Shown: positions 11,058-22,830 of the stretch, in pieces
Layout: each line of letters begins with the position of its first letter
How positions within the stretch are numbered: position 1 is the stretch's first letter
Source of the DNA: Ectocarpus siliculosus
Taxonomy: Eukaryota; Sar; Phaeophyceae; Ectocarpales; Ectocarpaceae
NCBI GenBank assembly: GCA_000310025.1
Contig: FN648635.1
Span: 21,639 to 85,638, forward strand
Length of the DNA stretch: 64,000 nucleotides
Direction of reading: 5' to 3'
Made by a program: the position numbers and the translations under genes
Notes under the pieces: generated by a model
Seen by the model: only the letters and a program-made list of their open reading frames with translations
Told to the model about the DNA's origin: nothing
The model's database searches: none

Positions 11058-12836
11058 CATAGCATGCCAACGATATTCGTCCGCTTGCTTTGAAGCAATG
11101 ATTATATCCGGCTCCAAATTACCTGCGTGAAGGCAGACAGACGGCAACGATGCCTGTATTCACAGTGGCCTCGTTTGTATACCCCCACCGCTCACACGGC
11201 GTTGCGTGTGAATTATTTTCTCTGTTCACAACTGTGCGTCCCAGTGTACCCCTACCGCTTATGTCTCGGGACAACAGAGGGTTGATGCGCGGCATCCAAG
11301 GCGGTCTCGCCTTTCATTGCTTCTGCTGATGTCTCTGTCTGGGTTTCTCTCTTTCTCCCTCTCCGCTGTATATATATCTCTCTCTTTTTTTACTGTTCTC
11401 CCTCTGTTTGGTCCCCTCTCTCTTTCTTGTCGCTTTCTCTGTGTGTCTGTGATGTTGGTGGTTGGTGGGTTCGTGTGTGTGTAATCGAAAACAAAGTACA
11501 GCAGCTGCTCTATGACTCATGATTCATTTAAGAAAGGCCAGAATACCATGTGTGTACCAAAGTCTATTTAATGTACTGTGTGTGCGAATAATTTGTTCCT
11601 TTTAGCGGTGGGTTCGAATCAGTCTGATCGCCTGTGTTTTCCTCCACTAAATACACAGTTTTGGACTGTGGCTCCAAATTTGCTGAGATAAGGAAACATA
11701 TTTTGAGATAAGAAAGTTCCTGGAAACTACCTGCAGGCGAATATTTTCCGATTTAAGGCGGCTTCATGTGATTGGCTGTGGGACGACAGTCACCCAACGA
11801 ACTTCCCCTGTTCGCAGGTACTGCTCTGCTGTTAATTGTTGTGCGCTGCGTGACAGCTGCACCCTGATCACCGCGCTCCCACTGCTGTTGAGTGTGCGTG
11901 CATGCATGCGTGTGCGTGTCCGTGTTGCCCCCTCAACCCAGCACACGAACTCACACCAGAACAGCGACAGGAAGTACACATACTGCCCGGCAGCCCTGTA
12001 CGAAGTGCTGTGTATCGCATTTCAAGCGTTGGGGAGAGGGTGTCTTTTGGGGGCGGGGGCACATCGAAGTCAAACACGCTCTCTCAAGTAAAGCAGAGAA
12101 TACTCTTGCGGCGCGTCACCAGAAGGCAACTAACTGCGTGCTCTTCCTCCTCTCTGCCCTTTGTGGCGGTGCTGCCACCTCCTCTACGTCGTCGGTTGCG
12201 GCGGTTCGTTCCGGCGCTCTTTCTCCCCCTTGCTTTAACCTGTGTGTGACGGGCGCGTATTGCTGACCTAAAGCCGTGCAACAACCAACCCCAACTTGGT
12301 TTTCTGACCGTGCAGCCCCCCCCTTTCTGTGTTGGTGGCGCGCAACTCCAGGGCCTTTGCGCTGGGCGCTGGGTTTTATTTGGGCGGCCGCTGGACATGC
12401 TCTTGCAGACTGTGTGTGTGCGTGTGGGTGGTGCCTGATGATGTGTTGTGCGTGGTGCCTGATGTGTTATTTCAAAGAAAGCTGGGAAATCGAAAAGTTA
12501 GCGAGTTTTTCCACAAAACGAGCCTCCCCCCGCTGTTAAATCTGAATATTTTTCCCTTTTCTTGGGTTCTGGCGAGACTGTCAGGAACGATACTCAGAAA
12601 GATGGCTTAACTCAAAATATCTTTCCCTTTTTCAGCTTTTTTTGGTTTCGAAACTGTCTAATGCAGACGGGCTAGGATCTACATATATACATGAACCTTG
12701 CATTATTATTGCGTCCCCGGAAACAATAAATAAATAAATACCCAAAACAAAACGCAGAACAAACACGAATTAAATAATGGTCATGTTTTAATGATTTTCA
12801 ACCCGAAACCACCGCGGCGTAAAATAGGCATGCACA
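11058..12836. other. Intergenic; pyrimidine-rich tract, no gene seen
   Basis: Positions 11320-11460 are almost pure CT on the plus strand, with a TATATATAT core at 11371. Short GT-rich stretches occur at 11880-11930 and 12410-12470. Open frames of 90-125 codons exist on both strands but none resembles a protein family or shows codon structure. Positions 12720-12740 hold a TAAA microsatellite. Confidence 0.4.
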
Positions 12837-13138
12837 TTTTTTTTTTTGTCTCCACATAAATCAGCGCTCACAGCACTAGTGCCGTTTCCTCCAACCCGTC
12901 ATCACACAGAAGAGTCCCTCTCTACCCTCCCCCCCTGCGGTACTTTGCCTTCGAATTTTTAATGCGAGAAGAGTTCAGCACTCTCTTTTCTCTGTGGACA
13001 CACGAACTAGCGCTATCCACTAGGCCAGGAGCGGAAGCGAGAGAAACACTTACTTTGCAAGAAACGTTCGCTTACGCCGGAACTCGAACCGCTGATCTGA
13101 CCTCTAGAAGGTTTCGAGGATACCAACGGGGCGACTGG
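12837..13138 (-). mobile_element. tRNA-headed SINE, minus copy
   Basis: Read on the minus strand, it starts with CCAGTCGCCCCGTTGGTATC, continues through a tRNA-like T-arm (GCGGTTCGAGTTCCGGCGTA, matching the Pol III B box) and ends in an A run (the T run at 12837-12847). It is a diverged copy of the SINE at 47779-48096 along its whole length, including the CACTAGTGCTGTGAGC block before the tail. The A-box region is damaged: part of GTGGTCTAG is lost. Transcription would have used RNA polymerase III and mobilisation a LINE partner. Confidence 0.8.
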
Positions 13139-14373
13139 TTACACGCATCCATCGGATGGAGGGTGGAAAAACACACACAAAAAATGAAAACGTTGGTTTA
13201 GTTTGCACACCACACGCGTGTTGTTGTGTGAACATGCGATCGAGTTGTTGTGGGTTGAGTTGAATCAGAAGTTGTTACGACTCTTGCCTCCGACCTGATC
13301 CTCATCTAGTTGAGATACCGTTGCCGATACGGATGATGTCGATGTCGATGTTGTTGGTCTTGGTGTTGATGTGGTCATCGTTGTTTTTGCAGGAAACCGT
13401 GGCTGCAAGAGAGCCCAAGCCAACGCCACAAGCTCATCGAGTTCCACTGTGGCGACGCTCTCAGGTACTACAATACCAGCTGTGCTGTATCCCATATCCA
13501 TAGTTGGTTAACAAGTTGCGGGGCAAATCGTTGTACGGTGTTAACATTCCACAGGGCTAGTTTGACCGTTCGATTCGAGTTTTGCTGACTGGGAAGAATC
13601 GCTTGTACGGCTGCAACGGCGGGTTTTGTCTGTGTGTGTACTTTTGCCCTATTCAACCCAACGCCAGAGGTTTCTAGTCAAGACACAAACCAAACTTAAT
13701 AACGGGTGGTAGGTTGGCACGTGCTTGCCCAAAACGTGCATGCTTCAGGCGTGGTGGGCTCCACTATGCTTTTCGAGACTGGTGTCCTCTCGCTTAGGTT
13801 CAATCAACAGTTGCACCAGGTACAAGCAGTCCCCGAGATGATCAGAGTCATTCATTCGTCAGGGCTACAAACACCGATGTATATCCGTGGGTCTATGTCC
13901 TTTGCGCTGAAACCAAGCCGACTCTGACCCTGGTTTGCACGTTGCCGATCACCAATCAATGCACCTCTGAGCATCTGACTGTAGCTGTAGGAACGATTTC
14001 GGTGGCAGCGAACACCTTGACTGTTGGGTGTTTGTGTACGTGCTGAAGAAGGATATCATGCGATCAGCCTTCGGGGAGTGCTGCTTGTCGTCGCTGTGGG
14101 TGTTGTGGTATTGTATAGTGTTGAGACAGAAGAGCCGGCCCGACCTCTTCCGAGCGTGTGCATGTCATGTGTGGTGTGAAAACTCCAGGAATCCGGCACG
14201 TATTTGCTCGAAACCTCCTTTCACCACCATGGTAAGAAGGCCCGACACACCGCCTTTTCAGTGGAGTGTACCCATGCAAGAGATGAAATCTAGGCGTTAG
14301 ATACCTCGGGAAGCCGATTGGACGTTTCGCGCCTGCCGCACTGCTGCCCCCCCCCAAAAAAAAACAAATAACC
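13139..14373. other. Intergenic, no confident gene
   Basis: The minus frame at 13656-13468 reads TVKLALWNVNTVQRFAPQLV, faintly like the start of a LINE endonuclease domain, and an overlapping frame continues to 13265 with a Ser/Thr-rich tail. No catalytic motifs follow, so I do not call it. The rest shows nothing recognisable. Confidence 0.35.
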
Positions 14374-15268
14374 GACAGTTTCATGCAGGCCCGAGAAGCT
14401 CTCGAGACCATGAGGCACGAGCACGCGAAGAACGACTGCGGGTTCTTCGCCTTCACGATGGTCAGGCAGCCGCTGGAGTGGCTTGTCTCGCTGTACGACG
14501 ACCTGTGCCACCGGAGGCTGAAGGGGCACAAGGAGACGTGTCCGCAGCAGGCGGGTGTTGTGTTGTGCCTCTTGTTGGCCTTCTGTGGTGGTAGTGCTGG
14601 TGTTGCTATCCGTGCGGATTGGTGAGGCTGCCGTGGTTGTTCGGAGGGTGGCAGTTGTCGTTGTTTAGTTGGGGTGGTGGTGGAGGTCTTGCTGCTGCTC
14701 CGGACAGTTGTAGGTTAGGTGATGCTGCTGCTGTTTGTAGCATGTCCATTGTTGTAGTGCTGTTGCTGTTGCTGTTGCCGTCCGTAGGTATGGCAGTTGT
14801 GGCGGTGGAGGTAGACTTGCAAGAGTCGGAGGATTTCTCTACGAGTGTAGGTAAAAGTTTGGAACAAAATTTAGAAGCTAGTGAGCAACATGTCGCCCCG
14901 CTACGACGGTCGCCGGACCTCGACTTCTCCTTTACCACGTTGTTAAGGTCGAGATCAATCGTGCGGACCGTGCTGTTTTCCTCCCCTTCCGCTCCCTGCC
15001 TCTCTGTCTCTCTGTCTGTTTCTCCCGGATCCAGCTCCTGTTTCTTTCCGGTCACCGTGGTTAATCTGTAATTCTTGGTGACCCCGCCCACCTCCCCCGA
15101 TTTTTCTGTGTTTCCACATGTACTTCTCCTCCAGAATAGCATGACCCCCAAGCAAGAGATGCTCGCGTATCCCCACAGGGACGGACTGGTCAGCTACTTG
15201 GCACACGGGTTCAATGGCTGGGCGTCGCCCGGATCAGTGGATGAGCGCACCGTAGAGGTGTGCGTACA
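14374..15268 (+). CDS. Sulfotransferase-like exons (partial gene)
   Basis: After an acceptor (AACCGACAG, ending at about 14373) an exon reads MQAREALETMRHEHAKNDCG and then FFAFTMVRQPLEWLVSLYDD. The F-x-VRxP-x(4)-VSLY pattern is the 3'-phosphate-binding motif of PAPS-dependent carbohydrate sulfotransferases. The first exon ends near 14540-14556; a likely second exon starts near 15135-15141 with MTPKQEMLAYPHRDGLVSYL and ends at about 15268 before GTGTGC. The N-terminal P-loop-like 5'-phosphosulfate motif is not found upstream, and the C-terminal part is not found downstream, so the gene is incomplete or its other exons are not recognisable. Such enzymes sulfate polysaccharides in the Golgi. The intron between the exons is rich in TGT/TGC repeats. 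Confidence 0.5.
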
Positions 15269-16068
15269 TGCCTTTATGACGTGTACGTCGATGCGTGCCC
15301 GGGGGGGGTATTGCTTGCGTGTTGTCTGATAAAGACTTGCTGTTTCCCGCATACACGTGCGCCGGTATCGTAAGGCCGACCGTATACGAAACAAGATAAC
15401 ATACACGCCCTCGACCGATTCTCTGCGCTCGGTTTTTCAACAGCAGCAAGAGTCGCAGCGCCGAAAATGGCAGCGCTGGAACCGTTTGGTCGAGACCTCT
15501 CCGAAACTGTACCGTTTCGTCAATGCCTCATTTTCGTCGTGGTGTAATCTATTGGAGCTTTGAAAATCGGTCCAGGGGGTGTGCTATCTCGTGTCGTATA
15601 CGGTATTAGTTACTGCAATCTTCGTGGGTTCGTGTTTCTTTTTGTTGAAAAAATACAGAGCACGCGCGATGTATTGCTAAGAGGAAAGCCGAACGACCTG
15701 GGCTGGACTTGTAGCCAACGTGGCGGGTGGCACCACGTTTGGCAGGGCATGGACACGCATCACGTGGTGTGCGGTGTTGTGGTCGTTTCTCGTGGGGTCC
15801 GGTGGGACGATCAATCAAACGCCTCTTCCCATGTACTGTGCTCTTGTGGCCAGGATGGTATGCCCCCCCCCGCGGGAGTAGTAGTGCGCAGAGGGGTGAC
15901 AATTAGGAACAAGCGAACAACCGAAGTGCAGACCACAACGGGTGCATGCCCTCAAGCAACAAGCAACCGCTGTTCCTTCCCGCCCGTGCTCTGCGTGGCC
16001 TCCCCCCCCCCTCCCTCTTTGTCTTCTTCAACGGCGACAAATTTCTCCCTCCCCGACCGTGGTCTCTT
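15269..16068. other. Intergenic or intron, nothing recognised
   Basis: No protein-like frame or conserved repeat is visible. The stretch could hold downstream introns of the sulfotransferase gene. Short C runs occur near 15860 and 16000. Confidence 0.35.
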
Positions 16069-16656
16069 CCCCCCCGGTGTTTGACATCGGGTGTGGGTTT
16101 TTGTCACTTGGCAACGACGTTGTAAAACAAGCCGCCCCCCCCGCCGGTTACCATCGGGGGTTTCGTCGCTTGGCAGCAATGTTATAAATTAAGCCTATTA
16201 CTCCGTGAGCTCGGCAACCAGGTTACCGGTTTTTTTTTGCCTCCGTTCGTTTTTTGCGGTAACCATGAATGCTTGTCGAGTAGATTATGTTGTGTGGGCT
16301 CGAGAACCGTCAATCCGCGCAAAGGGGACAATCGCACCACGTTGTGTTGAGTTGGTGAACCACCCTCAAGGCAGTTACACACACGCTTACATACAGCCTC
16401 TGGGAAATGAAAACACCAAAAAGCAGGAGATTGTCATTGGTACGGGGAGAAATAAACCCCAAGATGCCGAACCCCTTTCCCAGGGTACAGGCGCACCCTC
16501 AGTGGGACTCCCCGAACCCCCCAGGGCGTTTCGCGCTATGGGAGACCCTGGTCCCAGTGAGAACCCGGCATGTTTTATCCCGGCTTTGTAGGGATGGGAG
16601 GTTTACGGTTTAAAGGATTACGGCATGCAGGATTATGAGTCCCCCCCCCCCCCCCC
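16069..16656 (+). repeat. Poly-C-bordered repeat, copy 1
   Basis: It begins after a C run with GGTGTTTGACATCGGG and a CACTTGGCAACGACGTTGTA module. It continues through GAGTAGATTATGTTGTG, CGCACCACGTTGTGTT and AACCCGGCATG, and ends with TACGGCATGCAGGATTATGA followed by 16 C. The same order of blocks recurs at 17266-17882 and 36557-37187. It is non-coding, with no inverted termini seen. Confidence 0.75.
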
Positions 16657-17265
16657 CGACCGTGGTCTCCGCAACATCTCGCCGCCCGCCGTCGACGCCC
16701 CCTTGACAGGAGATATTGGAATCCTTCGGAAGGCATCTCGATCTCGTGGCCCTTACCAGCGAGGTGCCACAGATTAGGAGGTACCTGACGAGACGGTTTG
16801 TGGCCCCCCACGGCGTTCTCACGCCTCAAGTGGAAGATAATCTTGACCGGGGGGAGGTCAGTTGTATTATCGATATACGTACCTTTGTTTAGCCACGTTT
16901 TTATTGTTGTTCAGTTTCAGTCATCGCTCTTTAAATTTTGTCTATTTTGTTCATTTTTACCATTTGCTTTGTTATTTTTCAATCATCGCTCTCCAGTAGT
17001 ATACGATTCCCACTTTGGCATCATTTTTTGCAGATATACTGTTCACGGGAGGTGATACGTGATACGGAGTATGTACGTGTACTACACCCTTTTATCCTTA
17101 CGGATATCGCGGTGACCCGGCAACAAGTATCGACGCATTTAGAACGTAATGAGGATGGCTTGTATTTCCTAGAGGTGGGAACATTACTGTCAAGTCCACC
17201 TACTTTTACTGTTCTTTTCTCTCACGCATATACCCTCGGCATCCGTCCCTCTCAATGTCCCAAAT
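16657..17265. other. Intergenic between two repeat copies
   Basis: No gene or repeat was recognised. Positions 16880-17040 are T-rich. Confidence 0.35.
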
Positions 17266-17882
17266 CACCCCCCCCCCCGCCCCCCCCGGTATTTGCCATC
17301 GGGACTGGGTCGTCGTCGCTTCACAACAACGTTGTAAAACAAGCCGCCCCCCCTGTGTTTGCCATCGGGGTTGGGTTTTCGTCACTTGGCAGCGACGTTG
17401 TAAAACAAACCAATGCACTTGAACTCGGCAACCAGGTTACCGGGTTTTTTTTTTATCATATTTTTTTTGCAGTAACCATAGTGGTCATCGAGTAGATCAT
17501 GTTGTGCGGGGTTGAGAAGCCTCACTCCGCGCAAGGGGGATGATCGCACCACGTTGTGTTAAAATGGTAAAGCATCCTCGAGGCAGTTACACAGCAGTGC
17601 TTATAACTGTCTCTGAAAGTGAAAGCACCAGAAAATATATTTAGCGATGCGCAGCTGTCATCCGTACGCAAGGAAGTATGCTCAAGATATCGAACACCCT
17701 TCACAGGATGCCGCTCACCCTTCATGCGACCCGCCGAATACCTCACGGCGTATCGCGCTTGGTAATGTGAGAGCCTGGCCCAGTGAAAACCCGGCGTGCT
17801 CCGTCCCGGCTGTGTAGGAATGCGACGTCAAAGGTCCAACGACTACGGCATGCACGACTATGAGTACCGCCCCCCCCCCCCC
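17266..17882 (+). repeat. Poly-C-bordered repeat, copy 2
   Basis: Same architecture as copy 1, with the TTTGCCATCGGG...GACGTTGTAAAACAAGCC module present twice (17290 and 17357, about 66 bp apart). It ends with CTACGGCATGCACGACTATG and a C run at 17871-17882. It is closer to copy 3 at 36557 than to copy 1. Confidence 0.75.
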
Positions 17883-18049
17883 TGCTGTCGCGCTTGGATT
17901 GAATGATTCCCCCAACCCGCCAGCTGCAAAATGCCAACAAAGTCAAGACGATCCGACTAAGCGACTTCGATCCCGATGAGCTGGCACAGCTCAACTCGAC
18001 CATCCAGCTAGACTGGATGCTGTACGAAGGTGTACTCGCCACGCACGAA

Positions 18050-18165
18050 CCGGTTCAGGGGTAACCGTTGGGATGGTTCACTTGTAGCCGTCGTGACGGT
18101 TGGCGCGTAACCGACCGGTTCAGTTGCAGCCGTCGTTACGGTTGGCTAACCGCCCGGTAGTTCAT
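18050..18165. repeat. Short imperfect tandem repeat
   Basis: A unit of about 56 bp containing AGCCGTCGTGACGGTTGGC and ACCGACCGGTTCA occurs twice. Each unit contains the small palindrome CCGTCGTGACGG or a near match. The surrounding region 17883-18849 shows no gene. Confidence 0.6.
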
Positions 18166-18849
18166 TCTCTCTTGAAATAGAGAAAGGGTGGCAGCGCTGG
18201 GTACGACAACGTCGCCCGTCGAGGAACGCTTCTGGCACTGCTGTGGTGGTAAAGTTTTCTTTGGCAGGCGATCAGCCTGGGTGGTTCGCTGGGGTGCTGT
18301 GTACGGCTGTGCGATTCAGGTTATCTTAGTTTGTGTTAGCAAATACCGTTGTCACATGATGGAACGAGTAGCGATGCTTCGCCACGCGTGTACGTGTGGG
18401 GACGTTTGTAACTAGTTCAGATGTTGGCTTGAATTTTTATCAAGTTCTGAGCTTGGGTCTCTGTCGACCAAAGGTGTTTTTCTCTTCGTCGCTCTGTGTC
18501 GTTGATATTCGCATAGCCCTCCCCTTGACCGATCGGGTCTCAAAAGGCGATCTCAGCCCACACTGCAGACCTCCGAGAACTACCAACAGTTTTGTGTAGC
18601 TGAGACGTTGTCAAGACTTCTCACTGGTGTTTGAGCAGCTAGCGCTTGCTGTGGCGTGATAACCGGTTTGTGCGTTATTGATGCAGTGAAGCAGGTTGAC
18701 CTGTTGTCGTAGGTCCTTTTTCCCTAAAACGCTCCTCATCAATCTCCACACAAACATGCAGCGCCCGTTATGCTCCCGCTGCTGCTGCAAAATGCTTGTA
18801 GCGTGTTGCGGGAATCTCGCACATGAACCACAAGCAGCTTTGTGCAGCC

Positions 18850-19100
18850 GAGTTGGGTTGGGGGATGTTGTCCAACACGGTCGATATCTCGGACCTTGTC
18901 TAATGTGCACTTTTTTACCTTGCACAAGGCCCATTTTTTCGTTGAACCTTGGGCAACCCCTTTCCCTCGAACCCTGCTCAACCCTCTCGAAAATTCTGAA
19001 CCTTGCCCAAGGTTGAGTTGGGGGACGTTGTCCAACATGGTCGATTTCTCGGACCTTGTCTAATGTGCACTTTTTTTGGGGGGTTACCTTGCACAAGGTC
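18850..19100. repeat. Direct repeat, about 80 bp, 163 bp apart
   Basis: The block GAGTTGGGTTGGGGGATGTT...TCTAATGTGCAC...TACCTTGCACAAGG at 18850-18930 recurs with few changes at about 19013-19100. The stretch between them has related CCTTG/CAAGG words, so the region may be the remains of a longer tandem array. Confidence 0.7.
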
Positions 19101-21298
19101 AAACCGTTTCACGTTATGGCACCTTGGCCAAGGGGGGGGTAGCGTCCATCTGTGTCACTACTGCTGTCGTGCTACAAGGCCTGTGGAAATTTTGTCCGGT
19201 TCTGATCCTTGGCCATTGAAGCACGCCGCCGCAGGTTCAAGATCGAGGTCGATTGTGCGTTTTACAACTCACGTTCGGCGTACATCTGTCCGTGGCAAAG
19301 ACGACACGACCTTGCTTCTGCTGGTGTGTCAGGATTCGCCACGATGACGCCGCCGGGGGAGTCTTGCCCTGATTCTACCCGTCTCGACTCCCTTCCACGC
19401 CTGCTCTTGCCTCTACTGCTCCGGTCCTGCTGCACCCCTCTCCTCTTGCTGTGGCCGCTTGTCTGTGGTCGCTTCTCAAACACAAAAGCGAGAAAGGGGC
19501 GTTTGCCCGGCGAAGAGGTACCGCACCGATCTCCCGTGGTCTCCTGTTTGGTCCGACCCGCGAAGTGGTTATCTAGGTGTGGCATGAGTCTCCCTCTCCC
19601 TGCTGGCAGATGCCTGGACCCGGTTGTTCGACATTGCAAATGAGGTTGCACTCTCAGCTGTAGCCCAATTCTTTTTTAGCCCACTGTGAAATTGCTCGCC
19701 TTTTTTTTTCTTTTTTTCTTAATATGACACAACGAAACCATCTCTATCATAGAAAAGAGTCTGAGACAGATTAGCAATGGATTCATAGCGTCAGAAAGTA
19801 CCTGTATGTCTACGATTTCCCAGACAGCATATAGGGACATCTCCCCTGCGGGTAACAGGCTCAACAAGACAGTTTGGTAGCTGTCTTGTGTGTCTCATAT
19901 ATGTTATGTTGGGAAGGTGCAGATGATATGTGTTAGGTACTGGTCGGGCGTTTTGTGTGTGGCACCCTTTTAGTCGTAGGGCATGCAATCTCCCTCAGTT
20001 TTCAAACGTATTTTCAATGTGGTGCGCGCATGTGCCGGGTATTTGGGTATGTATATGTGTGGATACATTCGGAGTATGTGCGGACACACGGGCATGGTCT
20101 CACCATTTTCTTACCTTTTTGTGTAATTTCGTGCTGTTAGGTCTGCAAATGGCACGGGAGAACATTTTTTCATTGCCTCCTGACGTGGTCGCCGATAGAG
20201 GCATGTGGTTGAGGTTTCATCACCGACATGTGGGTGTGTGTTAAATGCAGTGGGTATGGCTACCTATCTCGCTCGTATGTAGGCAGAAGGTATGGCTACC
20301 TCTCCCACTAGTAGGCAGCGTGGACCACAAGTAAAGACAAGGCCGATCATTTCATGCATGTTACAACATTTGTATTTGGCATGAGAGGGAAAAGAGGTTG
20401 TTCTAGTTTGTAAGCAATTTTGACGGTGTATGGGCAGGGGGAGTACTCCCTGTGTCCATGTTGTACCCAGGTGTCGTCGCATCAGTTGCCGCTTCAGTTG
20501 GCAGCACGTGTCATGGACATGTAGACGTGGAATGGTGGCGACAGGTGAAGGCAGCTGCAGTATGTTATGCATGGTGTAGTCCATCCTTCGACCACACATA
20601 AAAGGAGTTTGTTCGTACCTGTGGGGATTTTCGAAGTCCTGGGTCAGCCAAGAGCAGCAGCAAGGAGCAGACGCAGTGCAGTATGCTACTACAGCTTTAC
20701 AGTCCGTCCTCCTCAAGTCCTATCGGAGATGATTAGTATCGCACAACGGCTGGATCCGAAATGCCGGCTAGCTCCGCAATCCAAGAGAGGTAGGTAGCTG
20801 ATCTAAAAACGGAATGACTGCATGCTTGCTCCTCTCAGCAGATAGATGTGGCTGGCTGGCTCTTTGATGTGCAGATTTCTGGTTCAGCGGGATTTGTCGG
20901 AATTCCCAATTTTTCCGTTGTCACCTGGGTGTAAGAGAGTTTTTCATGAAAGGTGCACAGAAATCGATTATCTTAATTGCAAGGGACACGTTTCATTTTC
21001 AGTGTTCCCCCTTGCGGTTTCGACGGTCAAATATGCGGTTGCCCACAGATTTTCGCATCGCTATAAGCTATAAAGCTCCTAATAAAGTAGTGCGTGCAGG
21101 TTTGGTAGCACAAAAGGCAAATTAAACGGGAATTTTACGTCATTGATTACATACCAGCGTCCTTTTTGATCATATAAACATTACGGTGTACGAACACAGC
21201 ATAACAACATTTCAGGAATTGTTGAACAACAGGATGAAACACTTTCTAATACAGCGAAACGTAATCAAAACAAAACACAATACAAGATAACATGCAAG
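19101..21298. other. Intergenic, nothing recognised
   Basis: Open frames of 130-150 codons occur (for example minus 20716-20264 and plus 19209-19643) but they lack known motifs. GGTATGGCTACCT occurs twice at 20256-20302. The longest frames overlap others on the opposite strand, so I call none. Confidence 0.4.
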
Positions 21299-21556
21299 CT
21301 AATCTAACAAGAAAAGTCCTTCGTATCTATTCGCTTCCAGATACCCAGTTCCACTTTCGTCCAGTATGAATTCCGCACCGTAGGTACATGCAGTCACTGT
21401 CGAGGTACGAAAAAATGTATACATGAAATTGTGTAAAGTACTACGTACAAGTCGACTAGAATAGTAACGTGCAAGCATATCAGCCACCAGTCTGGCTGTG
21501 GCTGCTTGAAAAAATCGAATATCAGTACATCTAATAGCAAATCGGCATATTTGACA

Positions 21557-21564
21557 GTGTAACG
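21557..21564. repeat. Target site duplication, left copy
   Basis: GTGTAACG, identical to positions 22831-22838 on the other side of the inserted element. Confidence 0.9.
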
Positions 21565-22830
21565 TAAGCTTAGCCTTATCAGGCAACCCTAATTTATTGC
21601 CTGACAGCCCCTTTTCAGATCGGGGTTGCCTGAGAGGGTGTTTGGTGCCTGAGATGCCTGACTTTCGCCAGGCAACGCAGCAAACCGCCAAAATACGTGT
21701 CAGGCACCATGAAATAAACGCCAACTCTCATAAGTAGGTATGTAGGGGGCCGAGGGGGGCCCGTGAGACACAGAGAGGGGGAAAAAATCAAGCACGGACC
21801 CCCTCCTAAAAAAAACAAATAGAGATGGATTCGTTGTGCCATATTAAGAAAAAAAAATAAATGCACGGCCTTGCGCGCTCGACGAATGATGCGCCAGTGG
21901 TGGTTTAGCTAGCCGTGTGTGGTGCTGGTAGTGTCGTGCTGGCAGTGTGTCGTGTGGTCGTGCAGCAAGATGCTGCCAGCCAACTTTTCTTGCCCGTGCG
22001 TACATGAAAGGGATTGCGGGAAAGTCGAGGGGGCGCCAATAATCTGGCTGGCTGCTCGCATTTACCTCCGGTCATACTTGAAAAATCCAGGCCCCCTGCT
22101 CCTCCTATAGAGCTCGTTGACTGTTAGCGTTGTCTATTTATTTTGCGCTTCTGCACACACCAAACAGATGGAAGTGGGGGAGAATGGTAATTATCGGTTT
22201 ACCATGCCTTGCGTCGGCGGGGAATGCTTTGCTTGTTGTCGAACGTTGAATAATGTCCGAATCTTGTTTTGAACGTTTGTTTGTTGTCTGGTTTCTTTGG
22301 CATCTATCTGTACAACAACAATCTTCTTTGCGAAGTAATGGTTTTCTCTGTTTCTTTCTGCTCCTCCAGCCTCTGTGCGCTCTCTGTACCTCGCCCCTCG
22401 CCCCTCGCCCGCTTCAAGCAACCTCTTGCTGATGTTGGTAGAGTACTGAGTCGAGACGCATGGGGTGAATGGGGGGAACCAACGTACAGGCATGTATGCA
22501 ACATAATAAAACAATAATAGACTATATATTTTTCGTCAACTACGTGTCTGAATACTTCAGTGTAAGCCCTGAATGCCAACACTGCCGGGGCACGTTAGTT
22601 GCGCGCTACAGGTGCGTAATGAGGGCGCCAAAACGACTTGAATGGGTTTCAGGCAAGTGTCAGGCAAGTTTTCAGGCAGGTTGCGTGATTCAAATCAGGC
22701 ATTTCAGGCAAAAACCTGGTGTCAGGCAAATGCCTGAAATTTTGCCTGACCCCAAAATGTTTCGCCTGCGGCGGGCTGTTTTGCACATGCCTGAAGCACG
22801 CCTTCGGCGTGCCTGATAAGGCTAAGCTTA
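21565..22830. mobile_element. Non-autonomous DNA element with 8-bp target duplication
   Basis: Ends are TAAGCTTAGCCTTATCAGGC at 21565 and the exact inverse at 22830, about 21 bp each. The element is flanked on both sides by GTGTAACG (21557-21564 and 22831-22838), a perfect 8-bp target duplication; removing the insert and one copy restores an RT reading frame. Eight-bp duplications fit the hAT superfamily (KDZ and others also make 8 bp). Both subterminal regions are packed with TCAGGCA/TGCCTGA words. No transposase frame is present in the 1.27 kb. Confidence 0.9.
22620..22820. repeat. Right subterminal TCAGGCA array
   Basis: About ten copies of TCAGGCA or its inverse TGCCTGA occur within 200 bp, in mixed orientation, with a matching cluster at 21580-21710 inside the left end. 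This is a probable binding array for the transposase that mobilised the element. Confidence 0.75.
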
